Shown piece by piece: positions 18,549-25,721 of a stretch of DNA of 64,000 nt. The notes under the pieces were generated by a model, which ran no database searches, was not told the DNA's origin, and saw nothing but the letters and a program-made list of their open reading frames with translations. The translations under genes were made by a program, and so were the position numbers. Each line of letters starts with the position of its first letter. The stretch's first letter is position 1. The DNA is from Sanguibacter sp. HDW7. Lineage in GTDB: Bacteria > Actinomycetota > Actinomycetes > Actinomycetales > Cellulomonadaceae. The stretch lies in contig NZ_CP049862.1 of assembly GCF_011300875.1 (NCBI RefSeq), forward strand, positions 2,914,001 to 2,978,000, written 5' to 3'.

Positions 18549-19597
18549 ACGCGTCGACCGTGCCGTCGGGCTCGAGCCTGCTCGACACGGGCGAGTCCGT
18601 CCGTCGCCCCGCTATCGAGGCGGCGGGCGCCCTCGTGTGGCGCGAGCGCAAGGGCCGCGTGCAGGTGCAGCTCGTGCACCGGCCACGGTACGACGACTGG
18701 TCGTGGCCCAAGGGCAAGCTCGACCCGGGCGAGACGCTGCGCGAGTGCGCGGTGCGCGAGGTCGCCGAGGAGACCGGCCGGCCCGTGGTCCTCGGCGTGC
18801 CTCTGCCCATGCAGCGCTACCGCACACCCGAGGGCCGGCTCAAGCGCGTCCACTACTGGGCGGCGCGGCGCGCGACGGACGTCGACGCCCCCGCCGTGCG
18901 CGTGCGTCCGCCCGTCGCGCCCGTCGACCCCACCGAGATCGACGACGTCGTGTGGCTCGACGTCGACGCGGCGCGCGAACGACTCACGCGCACGACGGAC
19001 CGCGAGCCGCTCGACGCCCTCGTCCACGCGCACGCCAAGGACCGTCTCGCGACGCACGCGCTCGTCGTCGCCCGGCACGCGCGCGCCCGCAAGCGCAGCG
19101 CGTGGGCGGGCGGCGAGGACGACCGGCCGCTCACGCCCGCCGGCTACCTGCAGGCCGCGACGATCGTGCCGATCCTCTCGGCGTACGGCGCCGCGCAGAT
19201 CGTCTCGAGCTCGTGGCTGCGCTGCACCGACACCGTCGCGCCGTACGCACGCGCGACGGGCCTGTCCGCAGGTCTGAGCTTCGACCTCACCGAGCTCGCG
19301 CACGCGGACGACCCGCGGGACGCTCGGGACGTCGTCGAGCGCCTCCTCGAGGACCCCGTCGCGTCCGTGCTCTGCACGCACCGGCCCGTGCTCCCGACGG
19401 TCCTCAAGGCGCTGCGTCTCCACGCGCGTCGCAGCGTGCGCGCCGAGCTGCCGGGCGAGGACCCGTTCCTCAAGCCGGGGGAGCTGCTCGTCGCGCACGT
19501 CGCGCCGAGGGCCGACGGGCCGCGCGTCGTCGCCGTCGAGATCTCCCGCAGCCACCTGCACGCGAGCATCCTCGGCAACCGCGCGGGCGTCGCCTGA
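18545..19597 (+). CDS. NUDIX hydrolase fused to a histidine phosphatase domain (MutT1-like)
   Basis: A 350-residue two-domain protein starting at a GTG that overlaps the ppk1 stop. The NUDIX box [20 protein letters not shown] then TG spans residues 57-78 and matches the consensus exactly. The second half (about 170-340) is a SixA-like histidine phosphatase with the catalytic histidine in [14 protein letters not shown]. The layout matches mycobacterial MutT1, which hydrolyses oxidised guanine nucleotides and diadenosine polyphosphates. Coupling to ppk1 suggests a link to polyphosphate or nucleotide pools. Confidence 0.93.
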   Translation: MNASTVPSGSSLLDTGESVRRPAIEAAGALVWRERKGRVQVQLVHRPRYDDWSWPKGKLDPGETLRECAVREVAEETGRPVVLGVPLPMQRYRTPEGRLKRVHYWAARRATDVDAPAVRVRPPVAPVDPTEIDDVVWLDVDAARERLTRTTDREPLDALVHAHAKDRLATHALVVARHARARKRSAWAGGEDDRPLTPAGYLQAATIVPILSAYGAAQIVSSSWLRCTDTVAPYARATGLSAGLSFDLTELAHADDPRDARDVVERLLEDPVASVLCTHRPVLPTVLKALRLHARRSVRAELPGEDPFLKPGELLVAHVAPRADGPRVVAVEISRSHLHASILGNRAGVA

Positions 19598-19622
19598 CCC
19601 GACTCCGCGCGTCCCCCACTGT

Positions 19623-19677
19623 CCGACGGATTGACTCTCTCCCCCCGTCGAACGGTGGGACTGCGTCAATCCGTCGG
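19623..19677. repeat. Palindromic element A1
   Basis: Feet CCGACGGATTGAC (19623-19635) and GTCAATCCGTCGG (19665-19677) are perfect inverted repeats. The inner stem is imperfect and the tip reads CCGTCGAACGG. It lies between convergent genes, next to a separate ordinary terminator (19705-19737). First of the six A copies in this window. Confidence 0.85.
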
Positions 19678-19704
19678 GCTGCGTGTCGACCGCCGCACGC
19701 GACG

Positions 19705-19737
19705 ACGGCTCCCCACCCTCGCGGGGTGGGGAGCCGT
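19705..19737. terminator. Bidirectional terminator hairpin
   Basis: A perfect 14-base-pair stem, ACGGCTCCCCACCC with GGGTGGGGAGCCGT, loop TCGCG, between the convergent NUDIX and pit genes. Confidence 0.8.
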
Positions 19738-19759
19738 CCGTCCGTGCTGGGTGCCCGGG

Positions 19760-20764
19760 CTAGCCGAGCAGCGGGTGGAGCGCCCAGAAGACGAGCGCCG
19801 CGACACCGGCCGCGGCCGGGATCGTCAGAACCCACGCCGCTCCGATGGACTTCGCCACGCCCCACCTCACGGCGGAGAGCCGCTTCGTCGCGCCGACACC
19901 CATGATCGCGGTCGTGATCGTGTGCGTCGTCGAGACGGGCGCGTGGAGCCAGAACGCGTTGAGGTAGAGGACGATCGCGGAGACGGACTCGGCGACGAAG
20001 CCGCGCGCCGGGTCGAGCTCGATGATGCGACGGCCGAGGGTGCGCATGATGCGCTTGCCGCCGGTCGCCGTACCGGCCGAGATCGCGGCGGCCGCCGAGA
20101 GGATGATCCACGTCGGGATGTCGTCACCCTTCTCCGTGACGCCGATCGCGGTCGTCGCGAGGAACATCACGCCCATCGTCTTCTGCGCGTCCTGCAGGCC
20201 GTGGCCGAGGGCCATCGCGGCCGCCGAGGCCGTCTGGGCGATACGGAAGCGGCGCGACGCCTTGGCCGGCGCGACGTTCTTGAAGATCCACAGGACGGCG
20301 ACCATGACGAGGAAGGCGAGGGTGAAGCCGACCACGGGCGAGACGATCATCGGGATGACGACCTTCTCGACGACCGAGCTCCAGTAGACGGCGATCCCGC
20401 CCGCCAGGCCGGCTCCGACGAGGCCACCGATGAGCGCGTGCGTCGAGGACGACGGCAGCCCGAACCACCACGTGATGAGGTTCCACACGATCGCGCCGAC
20501 GAGCGCCGCGAGCACCGCGACGAGCGTGAGCCGCTTGCCCACGTCGTCGATGTGGATGATCTCGTGCGCGATGGTCTCAGCCACCGCCGTACCCATGAGC
20601 GCGCCGGCGAAGTTCATGACGGCCGCCATGAGGAGCGCGACCTTCGGCGTGAGCGCGCGCGTCGAGACCGAGGTCGCGATCGCGTTGGCCGCGTCGTGGA
20701 AGCCGTTGGTGAAGTCGAAGGTCAGCGCGAGCGCAGCGATGACACAGACGAGTGCGACGTCCAC
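19760..20764 (-). CDS. pit: Low-affinity inorganic phosphate transporter, Pit family
   Basis: A 334-residue membrane protein with about ten helices and the two inverted Pit repeats: DFTNGFHDAANAIATSVSTR near residue 17 and SAVRWG with HAPVSTTHTITTAIMGVG near 285. GLPSSSTHALIGGLVGAG (about residue 105) is the other conserved motif. It imports phosphate with protons or sodium. It follows the DUF47 gene by six bases; Pit-DUF47 pairs are common, the DUF47 protein probably regulating the carrier. Polyphosphate kinase 1.2 kb away fits a phosphate-storage neighbourhood. Confidence 0.95.
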   Translation of the reverse strand: MDVALVCVIAALALTFDFTNGFHDAANAIATSVSTRALTPKVALLMAAVMNFAGALMGTAVAETIAHEIIHIDDVGKRLTLVAVLAALVGAIVWNLITWWFGLPSSSTHALIGGLVGAGLAGGIAVYWSSVVEKVVIPMIVSPVVGFTLAFLVMVAVLWIFKNVAPAKASRRFRIAQTASAAAMALGHGLQDAQKTMGVMFLATTAIGVTEKGDDIPTWIILSAAAAISAGTATGGKRIMRTLGRRIIELDPARGFVAESVSAIVLYLNAFWLHAPVSTTHTITTAIMGVGATKRLSAVRWGVAKSIGAAWVLTIPAAAGVAALVFWALHPLLG

Positions 20765-20770
20765 GAGCGG

Positions 20771-21394
20771 TCAGGACTCCTTGACGGCGATCGTCTCGAC
20801 CGTGTTCGCGACGGCCTCGAACGCGTCGGCGGCCTCCTCGAGGATCTCGACGACCTCCTTGAGCTTCATGAGGAGGATCGGGTCGGTGATGTCGTCGAAC
20901 ATCTGCGCGAGCAGCTTGCGGTGCTGCTTGTCAGCCTGGTTCTCGAGACGGTTGATCTCGACCCAGTAGTCCTGCAGGTCGCTCATCGAGCGCAGGCGCG
21001 GCATGGCCTCGGCCGTGATCTCGGCGCAGCGCTGGAGGATCTGCACCTGGTCGGCGACGCGGCGCGGCAGCTCCTCGAGCTTGTAGAGGACGATGAGGTC
21101 GCTCGCCTCCTCCATGAAGTCCATGCAGTCGTCGAGGGCCGACGCGAGCTCGTAGATGTCGTCACGGTCGAAGGGTGTGACGAACGTCGAGTTCATGCGT
21201 CGCATGATCGTGTGGGTGGCCTCGTCGGCGAGGTGCTCGACCTCGTTCATCTGCTTCGCGATGGCCCTGCGGCCCGCGAGGTCGGCACCGAGAAGCTCGC
21301 CGAGGAGCTTGGAACCGGTGACCAGGTGCTCCGCCGAGGCGGTGAAGAGGTCGAAGAACGTGGTGTCACGCGGTGTGATACGCGGAATGCGCAC
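20771..21394 (-). CDS. DUF47 (PhoU-like) phosphate transport regulator
   Basis: A 207-residue all-helical protein of the DUF47 family, related to PhoU. The opening RIPRITPRDTTFFDLFTASA and the acidic metal-binding helices (NEVEHLADEATHTIMRRMN; DRDDIYELASALDDCMDFME) are clear. GTG 21394 is chosen because GGGAG is five bases upstream and family members begin here. The frame is open for another 101 codons upstream, but that part is Arg/Pro-rich and unlike any protein. It is probably a cytosolic regulator of the Pit carrier encoded six bases on. Confidence 0.92.
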   Translation of the reverse strand: MRIPRITPRDTTFFDLFTASAEHLVTGSKLLGELLGADLAGRRAIAKQMNEVEHLADEATHTIMRRMNSTFVTPFDRDDIYELASALDDCMDFMEEASDLIVLYKLEELPRRVADQVQILQRCAEITAEAMPRLRSMSDLQDYWVEINRLENQADKQHRKLLAQMFDDITDPILLMKLKEVVEILEEAADAFEAVANTVETIAVKES

Positions 21395-21740
21395 GGGTAC
21401 TCCCGTAAAGAGGCAGCCTTGTCCTTCGTAGCGTAGGCCCCCGCCACCGTGAACACGCAACTGTCCGGGTGTTCGCCCGACGACGACCGTGGGAAATCTC
21501 GGCGCTTGCCACGCAGGCTCTTGCAGGCCGTGGGACGAACGGCTCGGGGAGCGTGTGAGGAACGAGACGTCCTGCGGGACGTCTGCGCCCGGACATGAAA
21601 GAGCGACGCCGGACCGGGAGCGCCTCTCGGCGCGGGGCCGCTCGAAGCGGCTGATGTTGGAGCCCGGGGCTACCGCAGCCCGACGTCGCACCTCCATTAT
21701 AGCGACGCCTCGCGGGAGGGCCTCGGTGCCGGCACCCGGA
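21395..21740 (-). other. Long structured leader region of the DUF47-pit operon
   Basis: A 346-base gap. On the minus strand TATAAT (21701-21696) is a perfect -10 box about 300 bases before the DUF47 start, though no good -35 is seen. The implied leader contains three short hairpins: GCCGC/GCGGC with tip TTCGA, GCGCCGAGAGGCGC, and GACGTCC/GGACGTC. No known riboswitch class was recognised. Confidence 0.4.
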
Positions 21741-22400
21741 TCAGTCGAGCTGGTCGGCCCGCCAGTGCTGAGCGGCCGCGTCGAGGTCGTCGGCCGTCGC
21801 GACGAGCGACGCGGCGCCGAACGTCAGCCGGGAGCCGCGCGCGGGGTCGGTCGGCTCGACGCTGTCTGCGTCGACGGCGGCGCCCGTCGCGAGGATGCGG
21901 CAGAAGGCCGCTGCGCGCTCGAGCGCGACCGCGAGGTCGCCGTCGAACACGCCCGAGAGCACGGAGTCCGCGAGCGCCCGCATGTCCTCGGGCGACGGTC
22001 CGGCCGCTCCTGCGACGACCTCGGCGACAGGGGTGCGTTCGACGCCGAGGCGGTAGCGCAGGCCGACGGTGCGGGCGTCGCGGCGGACCCACTCGCGCAG
22101 GACGAAGAGCCGCCACAAGGCACCGGGAAGCGTGACGGGCGCGGCGTCGGCCCACAGCGCGGCGACCGCGTCGAGGCCCTCGGTCTCGACGAGCCGGAGG
22201 ATGCGCGCCGTGACCTCGGCGTCGTCCGTCGCGCGGCCCTCGCGGACGAGGGCGCGGGCGGTCGTGTGCGCGATCTCGTCGCGCAGCGCGGGGTCGTGGC
22301 CGCCGGGGATCTGCTCGGCCTCGGCGGGGTCGAGCATCGCTGGCCGCCGGAAGGCGCGGCGGGGGCCGGGTGCGTCGTTCATCTTCCCAGTGTCGGTCAT
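21741..22400 (-). CDS. Uncharacterised actinobacterial protein
   Basis: A 219-residue acidic, Ala-rich protein with no signal peptide or membrane helix and no family I recognise. It looks mostly helical (residues about 40-130, e.g. EIAHTTARALVREGRATDDA), with a short tail ending QHWRADQLD. The frame is open to 22451, but that codon lies inside the MarR operator, so ATG 22400 or ATG 22382 is more likely; neither has a good ribosome site. It is divergent from the marR-exporter operon and may share its operator. Confidence 0.6.
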   Translation of the reverse strand: MTDTGKMNDAPGPRRAFRRPAMLDPAEAEQIPGGHDPALRDEIAHTTARALVREGRATDDAEVTARILRLVETEGLDAVAALWADAAPVTLPGALWRLFVLREWVRRDARTVGLRYRLGVERTPVAEVVAGAAGPSPEDMRALADSVLSGVFDGDLAVALERAAAFCRILATGAAVDADSVEPTDPARGSRLTFGAASLVATADDLDAAAQHWRADQLD

Positions 22401-22433
22401 CGGCGATGTCCGCGTGCTGAGCGTCACGCCGAT

Positions 22434-22465
22434 ATTGTTTGCATGCAGCAAGCAATCGGTTTAAC
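22434..22465. promoter_or_regulatory. MarR operator over the exporter promoter
   Basis: ATTGTTTGC (22434-22442) and GCAAGCAAT (22448-22456) form a nine-base inverted repeat with one mismatch and a five-base spacer ATGCA. A candidate -35 (TTGTTT) falls inside it and TTTAAC (22460-22465) could be the -10 for the plus-strand marR gene. The position fits autorepression by the MarR protein encoded next. Confidence 0.6.
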
Positions 22466-22492
22466 GTCGAGGTGTCACGACAAGGAGCACCC

Positions 22493-23017
22493 ATGAGCAC
22501 CCCGGCACCTGCCGAAGCACCACCCCCCTCGTTCCTCGAGGGCCCCGACGCCACGACGGACGACGTCCGCGCCGTCCTGCGCGCCATCGAGGCCTTCGGC
22601 CGCGCCCAGCGCTGCATCGGAGGCGCCTTCGCGCACCACCTCGACCTGCCCCGCGCCACCCTCGGAGTCCTCTTCAAGCTCCACATGCACGGCGCCATGC
22701 AGGTGAGCGAGCTCGCGCAGCGGCTCCAGGTCGACGTCTCCGTCGCCTCGCGCCAGGTCACCGCGCTCGTCGACACCGGGCTCGCGGTCCGCGACGTCGA
22801 CCCCGAGGACCGCCGTGCCCGCACCGTCGCCCTCTCTCCCGCAGGCGTCCAGCGCGCCACCGAGGCACGCCACAGCGTCGGCCGCCTCCTCGCCCAGGCC
22901 CTCGACGGCTGGGACCCCGACCGCCTCGCGACGCTCGCCACCTCTCTCACCGACCTCACCGAAGCCATCACCGCTCGCTTCGACGTCACCCCGCACCACA
23001 GCAAGGACCACGCATGA
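22493..23017 (+). CDS. MarR family transcriptional regulator
   Basis: A 174-residue winged-helix regulator. The DNA-binding part is at about residues 60-125: MQVSELAQRLQVDVSVASRQ is the recognition region and DPEDRRARTVALSPAG is the wing, both typical of MarR. AAGGAG lies five bases before the ATG. Its stop overlaps the start of the multidrug exporter (ATGA). With the operator at 22434-22456 this is the common arrangement in which a small ligand lifts repression of the regulator and pump together. Confidence 0.94.
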   Translation: MSTPAPAEAPPPSFLEGPDATTDDVRAVLRAIEAFGRAQRCIGGAFAHHLDLPRATLGVLFKLHMHGAMQVSELAQRLQVDVSVASRQVTALVDTGLAVRDVDPEDRRARTVALSPAGVQRATEARHSVGRLLAQALDGWDPDRLATLATSLTDLTEAITARFDVTPHHSKDHA

Positions 23018-24666
23018 CACGCACCGCCACCGCACCCGAGCACGTCGCCGGCGAACCCGGAACCATGACCCACCGCGAGGTCCTCCGGACCATCTCCGGC
23101 ATCTTCATGGGCCTGTTCGTCTCGATCATCGCGACGTCGATCGTCTCCTCGTCGCTCCCCAAGATCGTCGCCGACCTCGGCGGCAACCAGTCCGCCTTCA
23201 CGTGGGTCGTCACCGCGACGCTCCTCACGACGACGATCTCGACGCCGATCTGGGGCAAGGTCGCCGACCTCGTCGACCGCAAGCTCACCATCCAGATCGC
23301 CCTCGCGATCACCGTGATCTCCGCGGCCCTCGCCGGCTTCGCCCACAACCCCGCGACGCTCATCGCGTGGCGCGCGTTCCAGGGCATCGGCGCCGGCGGC
23401 CTCACCGCCGTCGGCATGGTGCTCATCGCCGACATCATCTCCCCCCGGGAGCGCGGCAAGTACATGGGCTACATGGGCGCGATCATGGCGGTCGCCACGA
23501 TCGGCGCGCCGCTCCTCGGCGGGTTCCTCACCGACACGGCCGGATGGCGCTGGAACTTCTTCGTCGGCGTCCCCTTCGCCGTCGTCGCGATCGTGCTCAT
23601 CCAGCGCACGCTCCACCTGCCGCCCCTGGAGCGCAAGGAGAAGGTCTCGATCGACTACCTCGGCGCGACCCTCATCTCCGCCGGCATCGCCCTGCTCCTG
23701 CTCTGGGTGACCTTCGCGGGCTCGAAGTTCGACTGGGCCTCGTGGCAGACCGCCGTCATGGTCGGAGGCGCCGTCGCGATCCTCGCCGTCGCCGTCTGGG
23801 CGGAGTCGCGCGCCGAGGAGCCGATCATCCCCCTCGGGATCTTCGGCAACCGGACCGTCACGCTCGTCATCGTCGCGTCGATCGCCCTCGGCGTCGTCCT
23901 CTTCGGCACGACCGTCTTCCTCAGCCAGTACATGCAGATCGCGCGCGGCTACAGCCCGACGGTCTCGGGCCTCCTCACCGTGCCGCTCATCCTCGGCCAG
24001 CTCACCGCGTCGATCGGCTCCGGCCGTGCCGTGTCCCGCACCGGCGCCTACAAGAAGTTCCTCGTCGTCGGCGCGATCGTCATGCCCATCGGCATCGGTC
24101 TCATGGGCACGATCACGTACCAGACGAACCTCACGATCATCAGCCTCTACATGGCGCTCATCGGCGTCGGCATGGGCCTGCTCATGCAGAACATGGTGCT
24201 CGCCGCGCAGAACACGCTCACCCCCGCCGAGCTCTCGACGGGCTCCGCGACGATCGCGTTCTTCCGCTCCCTCGGTGGTGCGATCGGCGTCTCCGCGCTC
24301 GGCGCCGTCCTCGGCCACCGCGTCTCCACCGAGATCGTCGGAGGACTCACCGAGGCCGGCATCGCTCCGCCCGCGTCCCTCGCCGGCGGCACGCTGCCCG
24401 ACGTCTCGACGCTCCCCGGCCCCATCGCCACGATCGTCGAGTCCGCGTACGGCACCGCCGTCGCCGAGGTGTTCCTCATCGCCGCACCGATCGCGCTCAT
24501 CGCGCTCGTCTGCGTCCTGTTCCTCAAGGAGGTGCCGCTCGCGACCAAGTCGAATGCCGAGCTGCGCCTCGAGGAGCTAGCCCGCACCGAGGCAGCGGCG
24601 GACGGCTCCGGCGACGCCACCGACACCGCCGACGCGCCTGACGCGTCGACCGCCTCCGTCCGGTAG
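23014..24666 (+). CDS. Multidrug exporter, MFS DHA2 (EmrB/QacA) family
   Basis: A 550-residue carrier with 14 predicted helices, the DHA2 pattern. LDLRIVNVAL-type motif D is replaced by the SIIATSIVSSSLPKIVADLG form seen in many MDR transporters, followed by motif A (GKVADLVDRK) and motif C in helix 5 (GAPLLGGFLTDTAGWRWNFF). About 35 acidic Ala/Asp-rich residues follow the last helix. Its start overlaps the marR stop. The carrier exports toxic compounds by proton antiport; the substrate cannot be read from the sequence. Confidence 0.93.
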   Translation: MTRTATAPEHVAGEPGTMTHREVLRTISGIFMGLFVSIIATSIVSSSLPKIVADLGGNQSAFTWVVTATLLTTTISTPIWGKVADLVDRKLTIQIALAITVISAALAGFAHNPATLIAWRAFQGIGAGGLTAVGMVLIADIISPRERGKYMGYMGAIMAVATIGAPLLGGFLTDTAGWRWNFFVGVPFAVVAIVLIQRTLHLPPLERKEKVSIDYLGATLISAGIALLLLWVTFAGSKFDWASWQTAVMVGGAVAILAVAVWAESRAEEPIIPLGIFGNRTVTLVIVASIALGVVLFGTTVFLSQYMQIARGYSPTVSGLLTVPLILGQLTASIGSGRAVSRTGAYKKFLVVGAIVMPIGIGLMGTITYQTNLTIISLYMALIGVGMGLLMQNMVLAAQNTLTPAELSTGSATIAFFRSLGGAIGVSALGAVLGHRVSTEIVGGLTEAGIAPPASLAGGTLPDVSTLPGPIATIVESAYGTAVAEVFLIAAPIALIALVCVLFLKEVPLATKSNAELRLEELARTEAAADGSGDATDTADAPDASTASVR

Positions 24667-24749
24667 CGCCCGCCGGCACTGCCCCTCCGGCAGCGCCGTC
24701 TCCGGAGCGCCCCTCCGACACCAACCCGCCGGCACTCCCCCGCCGGAAC

Positions 24750-24798
24750 GACTCGTAGGTCGTGAGCACCGTTCGATGGTGCTCACGACCTACGAGTC
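24750..24798. repeat. Palindromic element B1
   Basis: A perfect 21-base-pair inverted repeat: GACTCGTAGGTCGTGAGCAC at the left, its complement at the right, tip CACCGTTCGATGGTG. It lies between the convergent exporter and msrB genes, 12 bases from B2. Confidence 0.88.
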
Positions 24799-24810
24799 CC
24801 CCACCCCATA

Positions 24811-24861
24811 CGACTCGTAGGGCCCCAGCACCGTTGAACGGTGCTGGGGCCCTACGGGTCG
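24811..24861. repeat. Palindromic element B2
   Basis: A nearly perfect palindrome of about 24 base pairs: foot CGACTCGTAG (right foot CTACGGGTCG, one wobble), stem GGCCCCAG/CTGGGGCC, tip CACCGTTGAACGGTG. Foot and tip match B1 while the stem between them is entirely different yet still paired. Confidence 0.88.
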
Positions 24862-24876
24862 TTCGGGGTGGGTGGG

Positions 24877-25275
24877 TCAGCTCGGGTCGAAGGCGAGCGA
24901 CACCGAGTTCATGCAGAAGCGGTTGCCGGTCGGCGTCTGCGGCGCGTCGGGGAAGACGTGCCCGAGGTGCGACCCGCACCGTGCGCAGCGCACCTCGGTG
25001 CGACGCATGCCGAGCGAGTCGTCGTCGAGCAGCTCGACCGCGTCGGAGCGGCTCGCCTCGTAGAAGCTCGGCCAGCCGCAGCCGGCGTCGAACTTCGTGC
25101 CCGCGTCGAAGAGCTCGGCGCCGCATGCACGGCAGCTGTAGGTGCCGGCGCGGGCCTCGTCGAGCAGCGCACCCGACCACGGTCGCTCGGTGCCGGCCTG
25201 GCGCAGGACGTGAAACTCCTGCGGGCTCAGCTCGACGGTCCACTCGTCGTCGGTCTTCTCGATCTCGTACGCCAT
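24877..25275 (-). CDS. msrB: Peptide-methionine (R)-S-oxide reductase
   Basis: A 132-residue MsrB that reduces R-methionine sulfoxide in oxidised proteins. Zinc-binding pairs are CRAC (Cys48, Cys51) and CARC (Cys97, Cys100). The catalytic cysteine is Cys121 in NRFCMNSVSLAF; Cys66 in FDAGCGWPSF is the likely resolving residue. ATG 25275 is preceded by GGAGGGG. It is monocistronic, with C-type repeats upstream and B-type palindromes downstream. Confidence 0.96.
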   Translation of the reverse strand: MAYEIEKTDDEWTVELSPQEFHVLRQAGTERPWSGALLDEARAGTYSCRACGAELFDAGTKFDAGCGWPSFYEASRSDAVELLDDDSLGMRRTEVRCARCGSHLGHVFPDAPQTPTGNRFCMNSVSLAFDPS

Positions 25276-25375
25276 CTCGGCCCCTCCGTCGTCGTTCCAC
25301 CCATCATCCCCCGCCCGGCAACCCCTTCTCGTCCCCTGCCCTCCCGGATGCTCCACCGCCCCCGCGCGGTGCCCT

Positions 25376-25508
25376 GGATGCCGATAGCCGATCGACGCTC
25401 AGTACGCGCGATGCTCCGGGTGCCGATAGCCGATCCACGCTCACTACGCGCGGCACCCTGGGTGCCGATAGCCGATCCACGCCCGGGACGCGCACGGATC
25501 GGCTATCG
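25376..25508. repeat. Family C: three 42-bp tandem copies plus closing inverted copy
   Basis: TGCCGATAGCCGATC occurs at 25379, 25421 and 25463, exactly 42 bases apart, with most of the unit conserved (ACGCTCA, TACGCGCG). An inverted copy, GGATCGGCTATCG (25496-25508), closes the third unit into a hairpin with CGATAGCCGATCC (25466-25478). Confidence 0.85.
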
Positions 25509-25546
25509 AGCCCCTCGACGCACCTCCCGCGGCGGAGTCAGGGGCT

Positions 25547-25591
25547 TCGATAGCGGATCGGCACGGCTTAGCCGTTCCGATCCGCTATCGA
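25547..25591. repeat. Family C hairpin
   Basis: TCGATAGCGGATCGG and CCGATCCGCTATCGA pair, continued by ACGGC/GCCGT with loop TTA, giving 20 of 21 paired positions. The foot is the GATAGCGGATC variant of family C. Confidence 0.85.
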
Positions 25592-25660
25592 GCGCGCGCC
25601 GAGCGCGCCGAGCGCGAGCCGAGCGCGGGCCGAGCGCAGCCGAGCGCTGCTGAGCGCGGC
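25590..25660. repeat. GAGCGC tandem motif run
   Basis: GAGCGC recurs seven times in about 70 bases at roughly 10-base steps, each preceded by C or T. It lies between the family C hairpin and the helicase terminator. No function is evident. Confidence 0.6.
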
Positions 25661-25667
25661 CGGGGAC

Positions 25668-25707
25668 GACGAAGCCCCTCCGCACCGGGGTGCGGAGGGG
25701 CTTCGTC
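25668..25707. terminator. Terminator of the DEAD-box helicase gene
   Basis: A perfect 19-base-pair stem (25668-25686 with 25689-25707; GACGAAGCCCCTCCG at its base) with a two-base GG gap, which would open to a small loop. It lies 14 bases after the helicase stop. Confidence 0.85.
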
Positions 25708-25721
25708 TCAGGGCTGGACGA

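Larger units (their letters stand above)
25276..25721. other. 446-bp repeat-rich gap between msrB and the DEAD helicase
   Basis: No gene is seen. From left to right it holds three 42-bp direct repeats of family C, two C-type hairpins, a run of GAGCGC motifs and the helicase terminator, each listed separately. Almost the whole gap is repeat sequence. Confidence 0.6.

Noticed and set aside
18545-19597. Family C motif CGCTATCGAG inside the NUDIX gene
   Set aside because: It is a single short match within well-supported coding sequence, with no paired arm.
21395-21697. A 101-codon N-terminal extension of the DUF47 protein
   Set aside because: The extra residues are Arg/Pro-rich, unlike any protein, and a good ribosome site precedes GTG 21394, where family members start.
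25376-25508. 42-bp regular repeats as a possible CRISPR array
   Set aside because: The copies are directly adjacent without unique spacers and no cas gene is near.
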